Assembly: GCF_030149425.1 (NCBI RefSeq)
Contig: NZ_JASBRQ010000044.1
Location: 88,287 to 152,286, forward strand
DNA from: Maricaulis sp.
Lineage (GTDB): Bacteria > Pseudomonadota > Alphaproteobacteria > Caulobacterales > Maricaulaceae
Length of the DNA stretch: 64,000 bases
Direction: 5' to 3'
A program made the translations under genes and the position numbers. Shown here one piece after another: positions 8,303 to 17,503 of the stretch (its first letter is position 1; the number at the start of each line of letters is the position of its first letter). The notes under the pieces are model-generated. The model had not been told where the DNA came from and searched no databases. It was given only the letters and a program-made list of their open reading frames with translations.

Positions 8303-9727
8303 GTGGAAGTGAAACTCTTCAATACGATGTCGCGCTCAACCGAGGTCTTCGATCCCATCGAAGCGGGTAAGGCGGGCATCTATACGTGTGGGCCGACCGT
8401 CTATCACCACGCCCATATCGGCAATATGCGCGCCTATGTCGCCGCCGATGTACTGGTGCGCACGCTGCGCCTGTCCGGTCTGGACGTGAAGCACGTGATG
8501 AATATCACCGATGTCGGCCACCTCACCTCCGATGAGGATGAAGGCGACGACAAGATGGAAGTCGGCGCGGCGCGTGAAGGTATCACGGCCTGGGATATCG
8601 CCGAGCGCTACACGGTTTCCTTCTTCGAGCAGTCGGAAAAGCTCAACATCAAGCGCCCGAACATCGTCTGCCGCGCGACTGATCACATCGCCCAGCAGAT
8701 CACCATGATCGAGCAGCTCGAAGAAAAGGGCTTCGCCTACACGACAGACGAAGCCGTCTATTTCGACACCACCAAGATCGATGATTACGGCAAGCTGGCG
8801 CGCCTTGACCTGGACGGTCTGCGCGGCGGCGAGCGTGTCGATCTCGGGGCCAAGCACTGCAAGACGGATTTCGCGCTTTGGAAATTCTCGCGTGGCGAAA
8901 AACGCCAGATGGAGTGGGACAGCCCCTGGGGCGTCGGCTTTCCGGGCTGGCATATCGAATGCTCGGCCATGTCGGCGCATTATCTCGGCGATCAGTTCGA
9001 CATCCATACCGGCGGGATCGACCACATCCCGGTGCACCACACCAACGAGATCTGCCAGAGCGAATGCGCGACCGGCAAGGCGCCCTTTGCCAAATTCTGG
9101 CTGCACAGCGAGTTCTTGCGCCTGCTCGACGATATCAAAATGTCCAAGTCGTCTGGCGACTTCCTGACGGTTTTCGCGCTGGAAGAGCGCGGCTATGACC
9201 CGCTCGCCTTCCGTCTGCTCTGCCTGAAGGCGCATTACCGTACGGCGATGAAGTTCAGCTGGGACGTGCTCGACGGAGCGGCGACGCAATACCGCCGCAT
9301 GCGCCTGGCCGTCACCGCCCTGCTCGACCAGGGCGATGCAGACGCGATTACCGACATCACGGCGGACGCAGGCAGTGCCAAGTATGACACGCTGATCCGA
9401 ACGGCGCTCTATGACGACCTCGCCACGCCGGCGGCCCTGACACATTTGCAGGCGGCGATCAGCGATGACGCCTTGAGCGCGGATCAGAAACTGGCCCTGG
9501 TCAAAACCTTTGACGGCGTATTCGGGCTCAGCTTGCTCGAGCCCTATGTCGAGGAAAGCGACAGCGATGCCGGCGAGGATGTTCAGGCCATGCTGGATGC
9601 ACGCCAGCAGGCGCGCCAGGACAAGAACTGGGCCGAAGCGGATCGCCTGCGCGATGCTATTGCGGCCGCCGGCTATGTCATTGTCGACACGCCGGACGGC
9701 CCCAAGCTGGAAGCGGCCAAGGCCTAA
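8303..9727 (+). CDS. cysS: cysteinyl-tRNA synthetase
   Basis: The 474-residue class I synthetase charges tRNA-Cys. It shows TCGPTVYHHAHIGN with the zinc cysteine and the HIGH-type motif HIGN at 38-41, the WHIECSAMS zinc/active-site segment, and IKMSKSSG with KMSKS at 279-283. The C-terminal anticodon-binding part ends with RQQARQDKNWAEADRLRD and GYVIVDTPDG, as is usual for CysS. Length is normal. Its stop codon overlaps that of the convergent beta-glucosidase gene by four bases (CTAA read from both strands). Confidence 0.97.
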   Translation: MEVKLFNTMSRSTEVFDPIEAGKAGIYTCGPTVYHHAHIGNMRAYVAADVLVRTLRLSGLDVKHVMNITDVGHLTSDEDEGDDKMEVGAAREGITAWDIAERYTVSFFEQSEKLNIKRPNIVCRATDHIAQQITMIEQLEEKGFAYTTDEAVYFDTTKIDDYGKLARLDLDGLRGGERVDLGAKHCKTDFALWKFSRGEKRQMEWDSPWGVGFPGWHIECSAMSAHYLGDQFDIHTGGIDHIPVHHTNEICQSECATGKAPFAKFWLHSEFLRLLDDIKMSKSSGDFLTVFALEERGYDPLAFRLLCLKAHYRTAMKFSWDVLDGAATQYRRMRLAVTALLDQGDADAITDITADAGSAKYDTLIRTALYDDLATPAALTHLQAAISDDALSADQKLALVKTFDGVFGLSLLEPYVEESDSDAGEDVQAMLDARQQARQDKNWAEADRLRDAIAAAGYVIVDTPDGPKLEAAKA

Positions 9728-11937
9728 GCGTCGATGTGGAACTCGGTCCCGAGATCGGTGGTGGAATCGCCACCGATCCACAGGTCGAATGCACCCGGCT
9801 CTGCGCCATAGGTCTTGTTGCGGCGGAAGAAGGCGAGATCATCCGTGTGCAGCTCGAAGCGCACACGGCGGCTTTCACCCGGCTCCAGCGTCACCCGCTC
9901 GAACCGCTTCAGCTCACGGATCGGCCGGGTCAGGCTGGCAAAACGGTCGCGGATGTAGAGCTGCACCACTTCGGCACCGGCAACCGCACCGCTATTGGTC
10001 AGGGTAATCTCGGCGACCACGCTCTCACCCATACGGATATGGTGCCGGTCCAGCGCCAGATCCGTGTAGGCAAAATCGGTGTAGCTCAGCCCGAAACCGA
10101 AGGGGAAGAGCGGCTCGTATCCGGCATCGAGGTGGAAGGTCGTCATGCCCAGGGAGGTCTGGGTGGCAGCGGCCGGGATTTCGTCGATATGGATCACCGT
10201 GTCGGGTGTCGCCGGACGACCGGTCTGCTTGTAGCCGTAATAGATCGGCACCTGGCCGGACATGGTCGGGAAGCTGACCGGCAGCTTGCCCGACGGCACG
10301 ACGCGGCCAAACAGCGTGTCGGCAATCGCCGGTCCGCCCATCGTGCCGGGATGCCAAGCATAGATGAGCGCGTCAAAGCCATCGATAATCCCGCCCAGTG
10401 CCAGCGGACGGCCCGCCAGCACAACCCCGATGACCGGTTTGCCGGCGCTGCGGAGATGGCGGATCAGGTCTTCTTGCACGCCCGGCAAAGTGATGTCGGC
10501 GCGACAGTGGGCTTCACCGGACAAGATGGCCTCTTCGCCGATGAACAGCACGACCGCATCGGACTGTTCAGCAGCGCACAGCGCCTCGTCAAAGCCGCCC
10601 TTGTCCTTGGAACGGGTGGTTTCCAGGCCACGCACGTGACGGATTTCGACCGTGCCTTCGAGCATGGAATTGAGCGCCGCGAGCGGTGTCACACTGCGCT
10701 CCGCATCCCCGTCAAACACCCAGGTGCCCAACTGCTCCGCCGGCTCATCGGCGAGCGGGCCGATCACGGCGATGGAGGAGAGGGTTTCAGCGTTGAGCGG
10801 AAGTGTGCCGTGTTCATTGCGCAGCAGGACAAGGCTTTGTTCGGCCGCCTCACGCGCCATGTTGAGGGCCGTCATCCGCGGCGGCACAGAAGGCAGCTCA
10901 GTCACATCCCGGTCCATCAGGCCCGCCCGGAATTTCACCCGCAGGACATTGCCGACCAACTCATCCACGCGCTGCATGGAAACCCGCCCCTGGTGCACAA
11001 GCTCCGGCAGGTGACGTTCATAGACGCCGCCGATCATGTCGATCTCGACCCCTGCCGTCGCGGCCTCATAGGTTGCCTCGACATCATTTTCACTGAAGCC
11101 GTGGACGACGAGCTGGTGGATGGAATCCCAGTCGCTGACCACGGCACCGTCGAACGACCATTCCTTGCGCAGCACCTGGTCGAGCAGGAAATCGCTCGCG
11201 GTCGCCGGGATGCCATCAATATCGCTGAACGAGGTCATGAAGGTGCCGACCCCAGCCTCTACCGCCGCGAAGAAGGGCGGCAGGTAGACATTGCGCAGCT
11301 CGTTTTCCGGAATATTGGTCGTGTTGTAGTCGCGGCCGGCCTCAGACGCTCCATAACCGGCAAAATGCTTGGCGCAAGCCACCAGCGTGTCCGCGCCTCC
11401 GGTTTCGCTGACCTGGAAGCCCTCGACCATCGCCGCCCCCAGAACGCCGGTGAGATAGGGATCTTCACCCAGGCTTTCGGCGATACGGCCCCAACGCGGA
11501 TCGCGCGAAATGTCGATCATCGGCGCGAAGGTCCAGTTGACGCCAAAGGCGCTGGCCTCCTGGGCCGACAGGCGGGCACAGGCGCGGACCACTTCCGGAT
11601 TCCAGCTCGCCGCCTGGCCGATCGGCAGCGGCGCCACCGTGTGATAGCCATGGATGACATCGCGGGCGATCAGGAGCGGAATGCCATGCTCGCTCTCATG
11701 CACGGCAATGTGCTGCAGTGCGTTGATGACATTCGGATCGACAATATTGATCACAGAGCCGACGCGACCGGCGCGAATGGCCGGAGCAAGGCTTTCAACG
11801 ATATTATCGCCCCAGGCCTGGACCTGGTTGAGCTGGCCGATCTTCTGCTCCAGCGTCATCCGCTCGAGGAGATCGCGGATGCGGCTCTCGATGCCGTTAT
11901 CATTGCCCGCGGCGCTGACTTCTTGTGCATTGCCCAT
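9724..11937 (-). CDS. beta-glucosidase, GH3 family, apparently cytoplasmic
   Basis: The 737-residue enzyme has the full BglX-type layout: N-terminal GH3 barrel (starting LERMTLEQKIGQLNQVQAW), the nucleophile Asp269 in VVSDWDSIHQ, the second domain with the acid/base segment EEAILSGEAHCRADI, and a C-terminal fibronectin-III-like domain (ITLTNSGAVAGAEVVQLYIRD). It removes terminal beta-linked glucose from oligosaccharides. ATG 11937 follows GGGAAAG; an in-frame TTG at 11967 would add ten residues. In neither case is there a signal peptide, unlike periplasmic E. coli BglX, so the last cleavage step seems to occur inside the cell after transport. It is the last gene of the beta-glucan locus, 57 bases after the transporter. 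Confidence 0.92.
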   Translation of the reverse strand: MGNAQEVSAAGNDNGIESRIRDLLERMTLEQKIGQLNQVQAWGDNIVESLAPAIRAGRVGSVINIVDPNVINALQHIAVHESEHGIPLLIARDVIHGYHTVAPLPIGQAASWNPEVVRACARLSAQEASAFGVNWTFAPMIDISRDPRWGRIAESLGEDPYLTGVLGAAMVEGFQVSETGGADTLVACAKHFAGYGASEAGRDYNTTNIPENELRNVYLPPFFAAVEAGVGTFMTSFSDIDGIPATASDFLLDQVLRKEWSFDGAVVSDWDSIHQLVVHGFSENDVEATYEAATAGVEIDMIGGVYERHLPELVHQGRVSMQRVDELVGNVLRVKFRAGLMDRDVTELPSVPPRMTALNMAREAAEQSLVLLRNEHGTLPLNAETLSSIAVIGPLADEPAEQLGTWVFDGDAERSVTPLAALNSMLEGTVEIRHVRGLETTRSKDKGGFDEALCAAEQSDAVVLFIGEEAILSGEAHCRADITLPGVQEDLIRHLRSAGKPVIGVVLAGRPLALGGIIDGFDALIYAWHPGTMGGPAIADTLFGRVVPSGKLPVSFPTMSGQVPIYYGYKQTGRPATPDTVIHIDEIPAAATQTSLGMTTFHLDAGYEPLFPFGFGLSYTDFAYTDLALDRHHIRMGESVVAEITLTNSGAVAGAEVVQLYIRDRFASLTRPIRELKRFERVTLEPGESRRVRFELHTDDLAFFRRNKTYGAEPGAFDLWIGGDSTTDLGTEFHIDA

Positions 11938-11994
11938 GACGGCTTTCCCGTTCTTCTCGGCGGTCAAAGCCGCCGGGTGGAGTGTTCAGTTGAG

Positions 11995-13470
11995 TTATTC
12001 GGCTGGTACCGCGTCCGGCACACCGCGACGGCTTTCCAGCTTCAGGCGAACCTGGTGCATCGTCTCCCGCGTAACATCGAGCGTTGAGATCGTGTAGATG
12101 GCAATCGCGGACGCAATAAAGGGAACGCCAACATCGAAGATGCGCAACATCAACAGGGTCTGCTCGCTCTGTTCCGCGCCCAAATCGACATCGAAGCCCG
12201 TCGCATTCAGCAGGAAGCCGCCACCGACCAGGGCAACGGACATGCCCAGTTTGACGACCCACCAGTACATTGAGCCAAACATGCCCTCGCGTCGTTCGTG
12301 AGTTTTGAGCTCATCAAGATCAACAACATCGGCCATCATAGACGGCATCAGGGTGAAAAGGCCGCCAAGTCCGAACGCCAGGAGCGGTCCAGGCAATAGA
12401 ACCAGCCACGGCACTTCAGGATTATAGCAGAACCATTTCGCCAGATAGCCGAGCATGGAGATGCCGGTGGATACTGCGAAAGCACGGCGCTTGCCGATCT
12501 TTGTGGCGAGCCAGGCAACAAAAGCGACGACCCCGAAGGTCGCAAAAGTTGCCACCGTGCCGGCATAACCGGCCCAGAGCGCCCCAGCCGCCTGATCGCC
12601 TCCCATCACGTAATAGATGATCACGTAGGTTTGGAATGCGGCAATCATGATGAAGCCGTTGAAGATCAGGAAGGTCGCCAAGCAGAGTTTCAAGAAGGGA
12701 ACAAAACTCAATGCCGCGACAAAACTCTTGAAGAAATCACCGACCGTTCGGAACAGCGCCCTGATCCCACTCAGTTTATCAGTATGACGCGCAGCCGACT
12801 CCTTGGCGGCAATGCCGGCCAAGCGTTCACGCAGGAATATTGCCGGCACCAATCCGAGGCAAAGGACCAGAACCGCAGTTACCAGAGCGACAGCGGCCGC
12901 GCCATCAACCATGTTCTCGAAGAGCGGCTCGTAGGTCATGATCGCCAGCAACCAGGGCGGTATGAAATAGGCGAGCTGGCCAATGAAATTCTGCGTCCCC
13001 ATCAGCCGGGATCGCTCGTCATAATCGGGGGTCAGCTCATATCCCAGCGCAACCCATGGCGTCGCGAAGACGGTATAGGCTAGGTAGAAGGCCAAGGACC
13101 CGACCAGGAACCACCAGAAATAGAAGCTGTCGCTTTGCCCGTCCGGCATCTGCCAGACCAGCGCCAAGGCGATCGCTACCAGGATCGCGCCGACAAAAAT
13201 GTAGGGCCGGCGGCGCCCCCACCGCGTTTGGGTATTATCCGACACATAACCCATGACCGGGTCCGTGAAGGCATCGAACATGCGAGGCAGTAACCCGGTG
13301 GCGATACCCGCGAGAACCGGGTCCATACCGAGTCCAAGGTTCAACACGATAGCTAGCCCGCCAAACACGCCCGCCAGCAAATTGTTGGCGAAGGCACCGG
13401 ACCCATAGGCAAGCCTATGCGCAAAGGAAACGCGATCTTCGGGACGCGTTTTAGTCGCAGTCTGGCTCAT
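11995..13470 (-). CDS. GPH-type MFS sugar:cation symporter
   Basis: This 491-residue inner-membrane protein has about twelve hydrophobic segments and the glycoside-pentoside-hexuronide pattern: RLAYGSGAFANNLLAG at the N-terminus, DAFTDPVMGYVSDNTQTRWGRRRPYI after helix 2 with the conserved DPxxGxxSD, and YELTPDYDERSRLMGTQN in the next loop. It probably brings beta-gluco-oligosaccharides from periplasm to cytoplasm. It lies between the GH16 and GH3 genes on the same strand. An AGGAT sequence precedes the ATG. Confidence 0.9.
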   Translation of the reverse strand: MSQTATKTRPEDRVSFAHRLAYGSGAFANNLLAGVFGGLAIVLNLGLGMDPVLAGIATGLLPRMFDAFTDPVMGYVSDNTQTRWGRRRPYIFVGAILVAIALALVWQMPDGQSDSFYFWWFLVGSLAFYLAYTVFATPWVALGYELTPDYDERSRLMGTQNFIGQLAYFIPPWLLAIMTYEPLFENMVDGAAAVALVTAVLVLCLGLVPAIFLRERLAGIAAKESAARHTDKLSGIRALFRTVGDFFKSFVAALSFVPFLKLCLATFLIFNGFIMIAAFQTYVIIYYVMGGDQAAGALWAGYAGTVATFATFGVVAFVAWLATKIGKRRAFAVSTGISMLGYLAKWFCYNPEVPWLVLLPGPLLAFGLGGLFTLMPSMMADVVDLDELKTHERREGMFGSMYWWVVKLGMSVALVGGGFLLNATGFDVDLGAEQSEQTLLMLRIFDVGVPFIASAIAIYTISTLDVTRETMHQVRLKLESRRGVPDAVPAE

Positions 13471-13489
13471 GGGATAATCCTGTCTCGTG

Positions 13490-13507
13490 GGCCCCGCTTA
13501 AGGGGCC
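13490..13507 (-). other. intercistronic hairpin between GH16 and transporter genes
   Basis: A 6-bp GGCCCC/GGGGCC stem with loop GCTTAA fills most of the 42-base gap between the GH16 stop and the transporter start. There is no following T tract, so it may be an mRNA stability or processing element rather than a terminator. Confidence 0.35.
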
Positions 13508-13512
13508 ACACG

Positions 13513-14508
13513 TCAGCTGGCGCAGGCGCGCGCCGTTTCCAGGTCTTGCGGGCAGTCATAGACCCGCACCCAGTCAATCAGGAATTGTTTGGGATAGCCC
13601 TCAAGGCGGACACCGCCCAGCGTCAGGCTTTCAGCGAGATTGCCGCCGATCGCCAGATTGAGGATCAGGAAGAACTCCTTGTCGAACGGCGCATTGGGAT
13701 TGCCGTCGGCAAGTTCGCTATCGGTGCGCCAGTTTGTCGGCGTCAGGCTTCCATAGCTTTCGCCATTGAGGAACCACTCGATCTCGCCTTCAGTCCATTC
13801 AATCGCGAACACGTTGAATTGCTGTTCGTTATCCGGACCCGTCGGGATCGTTGTATTGCGGTTCATATAGCGGTTTTCCGGCCAGGCGCCACCGAAGTGG
13901 AGCGTGCCGAACATGCGATTCTCAAGGCGGCCGCGGCATTCCCGGCAACGCTCGCCGAGATTGACCGCTTCCAGGATGTCGATTTCGCCGGACAGGGCCC
14001 AGGGGCCGTAATACTCGTCCGTCGGCAACATCCAGATCGCCGGCCAGGTGCCCTGACCTTCGGGCAGGCGGGCGCGGACTTCGATCCGCCCATAGCGCCA
14101 GTCGCCCTTCCCGCGGGTATTCAGACGGGCCGAGGTAAAGGGCTGAGTATTGGTCTCGGCCCTTTGCTCTTCCGACATGCCCTCGCGCATATGCGCAGGC
14201 CAGGCCGGACCCGTGGCTTCGCCCAGCCGGGCCTCGATCACGAGGCAGCCATCATCGACGCGGGAATTCTGATCGAACGGCGTGTAGCACTGCCGCTCAT
14301 CATTACCACCGCCCCAACAATCAACCTCGCGATTCCAGCGTTCGGCATCGATGGTGTCACCATCAAACTCGTCCGACCAGACCAGCCGCCAGGAGGAGGT
14401 CTCTTCCGAGATCCCGCCCTGGCCGTCGCAGGCCGCGATTGCGGAGGGCGTCACGAGCGCGATGGCGCCGATTGCCCCAGCCATTACTCTCATGACGCCG
14501 CTCCTCAT
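13513..14508 (-). CDS. secreted GH16 endo-beta-glucanase (laminarinase-like)
   Basis: The 331-residue protein opens with a signal peptide (hydrophobic stretch near residues 8-26, followed by a Cys that could be a lipobox-like site, SAIAAC). The GH16 catalytic motif GEIDILEAV holds Glu175, Asp177 and Glu180, and WPAIWMLP precedes it. The ExDxxE form fits laminarinase/lichenase-type enzymes that cut internal beta-1,3 or mixed beta-glucan bonds; it lies outside the cytoplasm. The ATG at 14508 follows GGGAGG by 8 bases, 13 bases after the receptor stop; a second ATG at 14493 also has a GAGGAG site and would give a cleaner signal peptide. Co-directional with the TonB receptor, transporter and GH3 gene. 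Confidence 0.9.
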   Translation of the reverse strand: MRSGVMRVMAGAIGAIALVTPSAIAACDGQGGISEETSSWRLVWSDEFDGDTIDAERWNREVDCWGGGNDERQCYTPFDQNSRVDDGCLVIEARLGEATGPAWPAHMREGMSEEQRAETNTQPFTSARLNTRGKGDWRYGRIEVRARLPEGQGTWPAIWMLPTDEYYGPWALSGEIDILEAVNLGERCRECRGRLENRMFGTLHFGGAWPENRYMNRNTTIPTGPDNEQQFNVFAIEWTEGEIEWFLNGESYGSLTPTNWRTDSELADGNPNAPFDKEFFLILNLAIGGNLAESLTLGGVRLEGYPKQFLIDWVRVYDCPQDLETARACAS

Positions 14509-14521
14509 CGCTTACGCCTCC

Positions 14522-17359
14522 CTAGCGACGCACGCGGAAACGGACACCGAAGGTCCGCGGACGCGAGAAGAAGCGGGTGTTATCAAACTGGGTGATAACG
14601 ATCGCCTGCTCGCGCTGCTCGTCCGTCAGATTCTGGACGTAAGCCTCAAAGCGGATCTTCTCATTGCCGCCCGGGTTGTAGCCCGCACCGGCATCGATCG
14701 TGGTGTAGCCCTCGACCAGGTCATTCAGACGCAGCGGGTCATCATTCGCGAAGTCAAACTCCGGATAGATGGTGCCGTTGAACAGATCCTGATGCTGCTC
14801 GGAGCGGTAGCCGACCGAAACGATCCAGTCGGCATCGCCATGGTCGAAATTCAGACGCTGGCTGAGCGAGGTCTGGATGCTCCATTCCGGCGTACGGCGC
14901 AGGCGGAAACCGTCGATGGACTGCGGGATCGCCTGGGCCGGTGCCACGTCAGCCTGGAAACGGCTGTCCGCGATCAGCTCGGAGTTCTGGATGCGCGCTT
15001 CCGGCATCCACAGGACGGTACCCTTCCACTGCATGTTGTAAGGCAGGTCATAACCGGCCTCGAACTGTGCACCGTAGATCTCGGCGTCGGACGCGTTGAA
15101 GTTGAAGTTCACCACCGTGCCGAGCTGCGAGCCCGGAGTTGCGGACGTGTCCAGATCAACACCCTGACCATCAAGGATCTGACCGACAGAAAGCAGGACG
15201 TTCTGGATCAGGTCGGAATAGTCATAGTAGAAGGCCGAAGCATTGAAATACCCCCGCCCATCCGGCGTATCGAACTCGTATTTGGAGCCGACTTCATAGA
15301 CGAGGACGCTTTCCTCTCCATAGGTCGGTGCCAGTTCGGAAGTGTCGAACGGAACCGGCGGGCTGCCCGCACCCGGATCGATCGTGACGTTTTCAACTGA
15401 CGGAAGGTTATCGTTGAAGCCACCGCCATTATGGCCGGTGCTTAGGGACGCGTAGACGAGATGATCATCGGACAGATCCATCTCCAGGCGCAGACGCCAG
15501 TCGATGAAGTTAAACGATGCAAAACCGTTTTGCGGTGCGATCTGGCCCGGGAAAGGCAGGGCATAAGTGAAGATACCGTCAGCCGCATTATCCCACGGAA
15601 TACCGTCGGTCGTGCTCGGGCATTCCCAGAAGTCGCCGGCAATGGTGTCGACACAGGTCGGATAGGACGCGATCTGGGTCGGGTTGCCGAGGTCGACGCC
15701 GACCAGCGGGCCGTTGGCGAAGATGTCATCGACATTGTCACGCGCGCCGAAGGTCCGGACACCATCCATGTAGAAGTCGAGCGCTTCTTGGTCGGTCACC
15801 TGGCCATCCCCGTCAGTGTCCGGGTTGTAGATGGTCCGGTCGAAGATATTGAACTGGAAGCCTTCAGTACCGACACGTACGCCGCCGCAGCAGGCATAAC
15901 CGGCGCCGCCGATGGCGAAGCCGTAACGGGCGTTGACGCCGGTACGGGTCTTTTCCTCTTCCGAGTAACGGATACCAGCCGTCAGGCGGACATCGTCACG
16001 CACTGCCCAGGTGCCATCGGCATAAGCCGCCCAGGCATCCGTCTGGGTGCGCTGGTTGAATTCAAGGCCGGAGAAGAACAGACCGCGGTCACCCGTGGTG
16101 CCGAGGAAGGTGCGCTGATCTTCTTCGAATACGAAGACACCGGCATTCCAGACCGAACCATTGTCGAGCTCGTCGAAGAAGCGGATCTCGTGAACCGTCG
16201 ACTCGGAGTCGGTGACCGACTGGAAGAAGGAGAAGTTATCGAAAGCTTCCTGCAGGTTGCCGTCAGACGGGTTGCGCAGGTTATCGATCACGCCGTCATA
16301 ATACGGCGAGAGCGGGGTTGCAGCCTGATAATCATAAACCAGGTCGCGCATGCCGCCGATATATTCGACGTTGAACCATTCGGTTTCCCACTCGGCATGG
16401 GCCTTGAAGCCCCAGTGCTCGGTGTCGAGTTCCGGGGTGAAAGCGCGACCGATGACACGGCGCGGATCGTCAATGTCTTCCGGACGGACGCCATTGCCCA
16501 GCGGGTTGGCATAGTTGGTACCGGTGTAGCCGCTACCGCCTTCGCTGATATAGTCACCGGTCAGGGTGAGACGGAAGGTCGAAGTCGGCTCGATCAGATA
16601 GGACGCGCGAACGGCCCAGTTTTCAGCTGATTCAGCAACACCGACGCCTTCGCTTTCGCAGGTCGGGACGGTCACACTGATTTCATCGCTGCAGGGCGAC
16701 ACATTCTCGTAATAGCTGTCACGTTCAAGCGCATAACCGGCGAGACGGAAAGCCGAGTTCTGCGTGATCGGAACGTTGATGACGCCTTCGGCAGAATATT
16801 CGCCGAAGTTACCGATGCTGACTTCGCCAGCCGCATCGAAGACACCCAGACCCGGGCCCCACGGGATCACATTGACCGACCCGGCAGTGGCATTACGGCC
16901 GCGCAGCGTACCCTGCGGACCAACATTCACCTCAACCCGCTGGATATCAAAGAAGGCGGAACCGAAACCGCTCGGACGCGGAATGTAGATACCGTCCATG
17001 TGGGTCGCCGCAGCCGGCTCGCCGAGCTCGGTATTGTTGGTCGAACCAACACCGCGGATAAAGACCTCGATATTACCCTGGTTGTTACCGATCTGCAGGC
17101 CCGGATAGCGGCCGTTCAGGTCGGCAATGGACTGGACGCCCAGCAGTTTCATTTCCTCGCCATCGAACGAGGTGGCGGTACCTGCCAGGTCTTGTAGCGA
17201 CATCTCACGACGTTCAACGGTTACGGTGATCTCTTCCCGGTCCGTTGTGGTATCTGTGTCGGCCTCCTGGGCCATGACAGCCGGCGTCAACGCCAGACTA
17301 CCAAGAACGCCAAGCGAAACGGAACGCAAGGCGGATTGCTTCAATGCACGCAAAATCAT
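14522..17359 (-). CDS. TonB-dependent receptor of the beta-glucan locus
   Basis: The 945-residue outer-membrane protein starts with a signal peptide ending near AVMAQ (about residues 1-31). It continues with a TonB-box-like stretch EEITVTVERRE and a plug domain (about 50-170) containing IADLNGRYPGLQI, FIRGVGS, RVEVNVGPQGTLRGRNATAGSVNV, typical of TonB receptors. The rest is a long barrel ending GVRFRVRR. It is probably the importer of oligosaccharides released by the GH16 enzyme encoded just downstream. No SusD-like partner is present, as expected in Proteobacteria. A palindrome 80 bases upstream may control it. Confidence 0.93.
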   Translation of the reverse strand: MILRALKQSALRSVSLGVLGSLALTPAVMAQEADTDTTTDREEITVTVERREMSLQDLAGTATSFDGEEMKLLGVQSIADLNGRYPGLQIGNNQGNIEVFIRGVGSTNNTELGEPAAATHMDGIYIPRPSGFGSAFFDIQRVEVNVGPQGTLRGRNATAGSVNVIPWGPGLGVFDAAGEVSIGNFGEYSAEGVINVPITQNSAFRLAGYALERDSYYENVSPCSDEISVTVPTCESEGVGVAESAENWAVRASYLIEPTSTFRLTLTGDYISEGGSGYTGTNYANPLGNGVRPEDIDDPRRVIGRAFTPELDTEHWGFKAHAEWETEWFNVEYIGGMRDLVYDYQAATPLSPYYDGVIDNLRNPSDGNLQEAFDNFSFFQSVTDSESTVHEIRFFDELDNGSVWNAGVFVFEEDQRTFLGTTGDRGLFFSGLEFNQRTQTDAWAAYADGTWAVRDDVRLTAGIRYSEEEKTRTGVNARYGFAIGGAGYACCGGVRVGTEGFQFNIFDRTIYNPDTDGDGQVTDQEALDFYMDGVRTFGARDNVDDIFANGPLVGVDLGNPTQIASYPTCVDTIAGDFWECPSTTDGIPWDNAADGIFTYALPFPGQIAPQNGFASFNFIDWRLRLEMDLSDDHLVYASLSTGHNGGGFNDNLPSVENVTIDPGAGSPPVPFDTSELAPTYGEESVLVYEVGSKYEFDTPDGRGYFNASAFYYDYSDLIQNVLLSVGQILDGQGVDLDTSATPGSQLGTVVNFNFNASDAEIYGAQFEAGYDLPYNMQWKGTVLWMPEARIQNSELIADSRFQADVAPAQAIPQSIDGFRLRRTPEWSIQTSLSQRLNFDHGDADWIVSVGYRSEQHQDLFNGTIYPEFDFANDDPLRLNDLVEGYTTIDAGAGYNPGGNEKIRFEAYVQNLTDEQREQAIVITQFDNTRFFSRPRTFGVRFRVRR

Positions 17360-17439
17360 CAGATTTCTCCCCTCGGATGCCCCCCGAATTTTTTCGGTCC
17401 ATGGGCCCTTAGGCTAAACGCTCTCGCTTTTGTCCAACC

Positions 17440-17451
17440 TTGTCAAGACAA
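17440..17451. promoter_or_regulatory. possible LacI-type operator upstream of the TonB receptor
   Basis: The dyad TTGTC-AA-GACAA lies in the 144-base gap between the LacI gene and the receptor gene, followed at 17453-17459 by a related TGTGTCA and at 17475-17482 by TAGACAAG. LacI-family sites are short palindromes of this size, and the cognate regulator is encoded next to it. Binding is inferred. Confidence 0.4.
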
Positions 17452-17503
17452 TTGTGTCAGATTTTTATTTTGCCTAGACAAGAAGATAGGGGGTGAACGT
17501 GGT

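Noticed and set aside
8336..9781. 481-codon open frame on the minus strand
   Set aside because: It is antisense to cysS over its whole length and has no domain signature.
9736..12087. 783-codon open frame on the plus strand
   Set aside because: It is exactly antisense to the GH3 beta-glucosidase. Its residues show no family pattern, and long antisense frames are expected in G+C-rich DNA.
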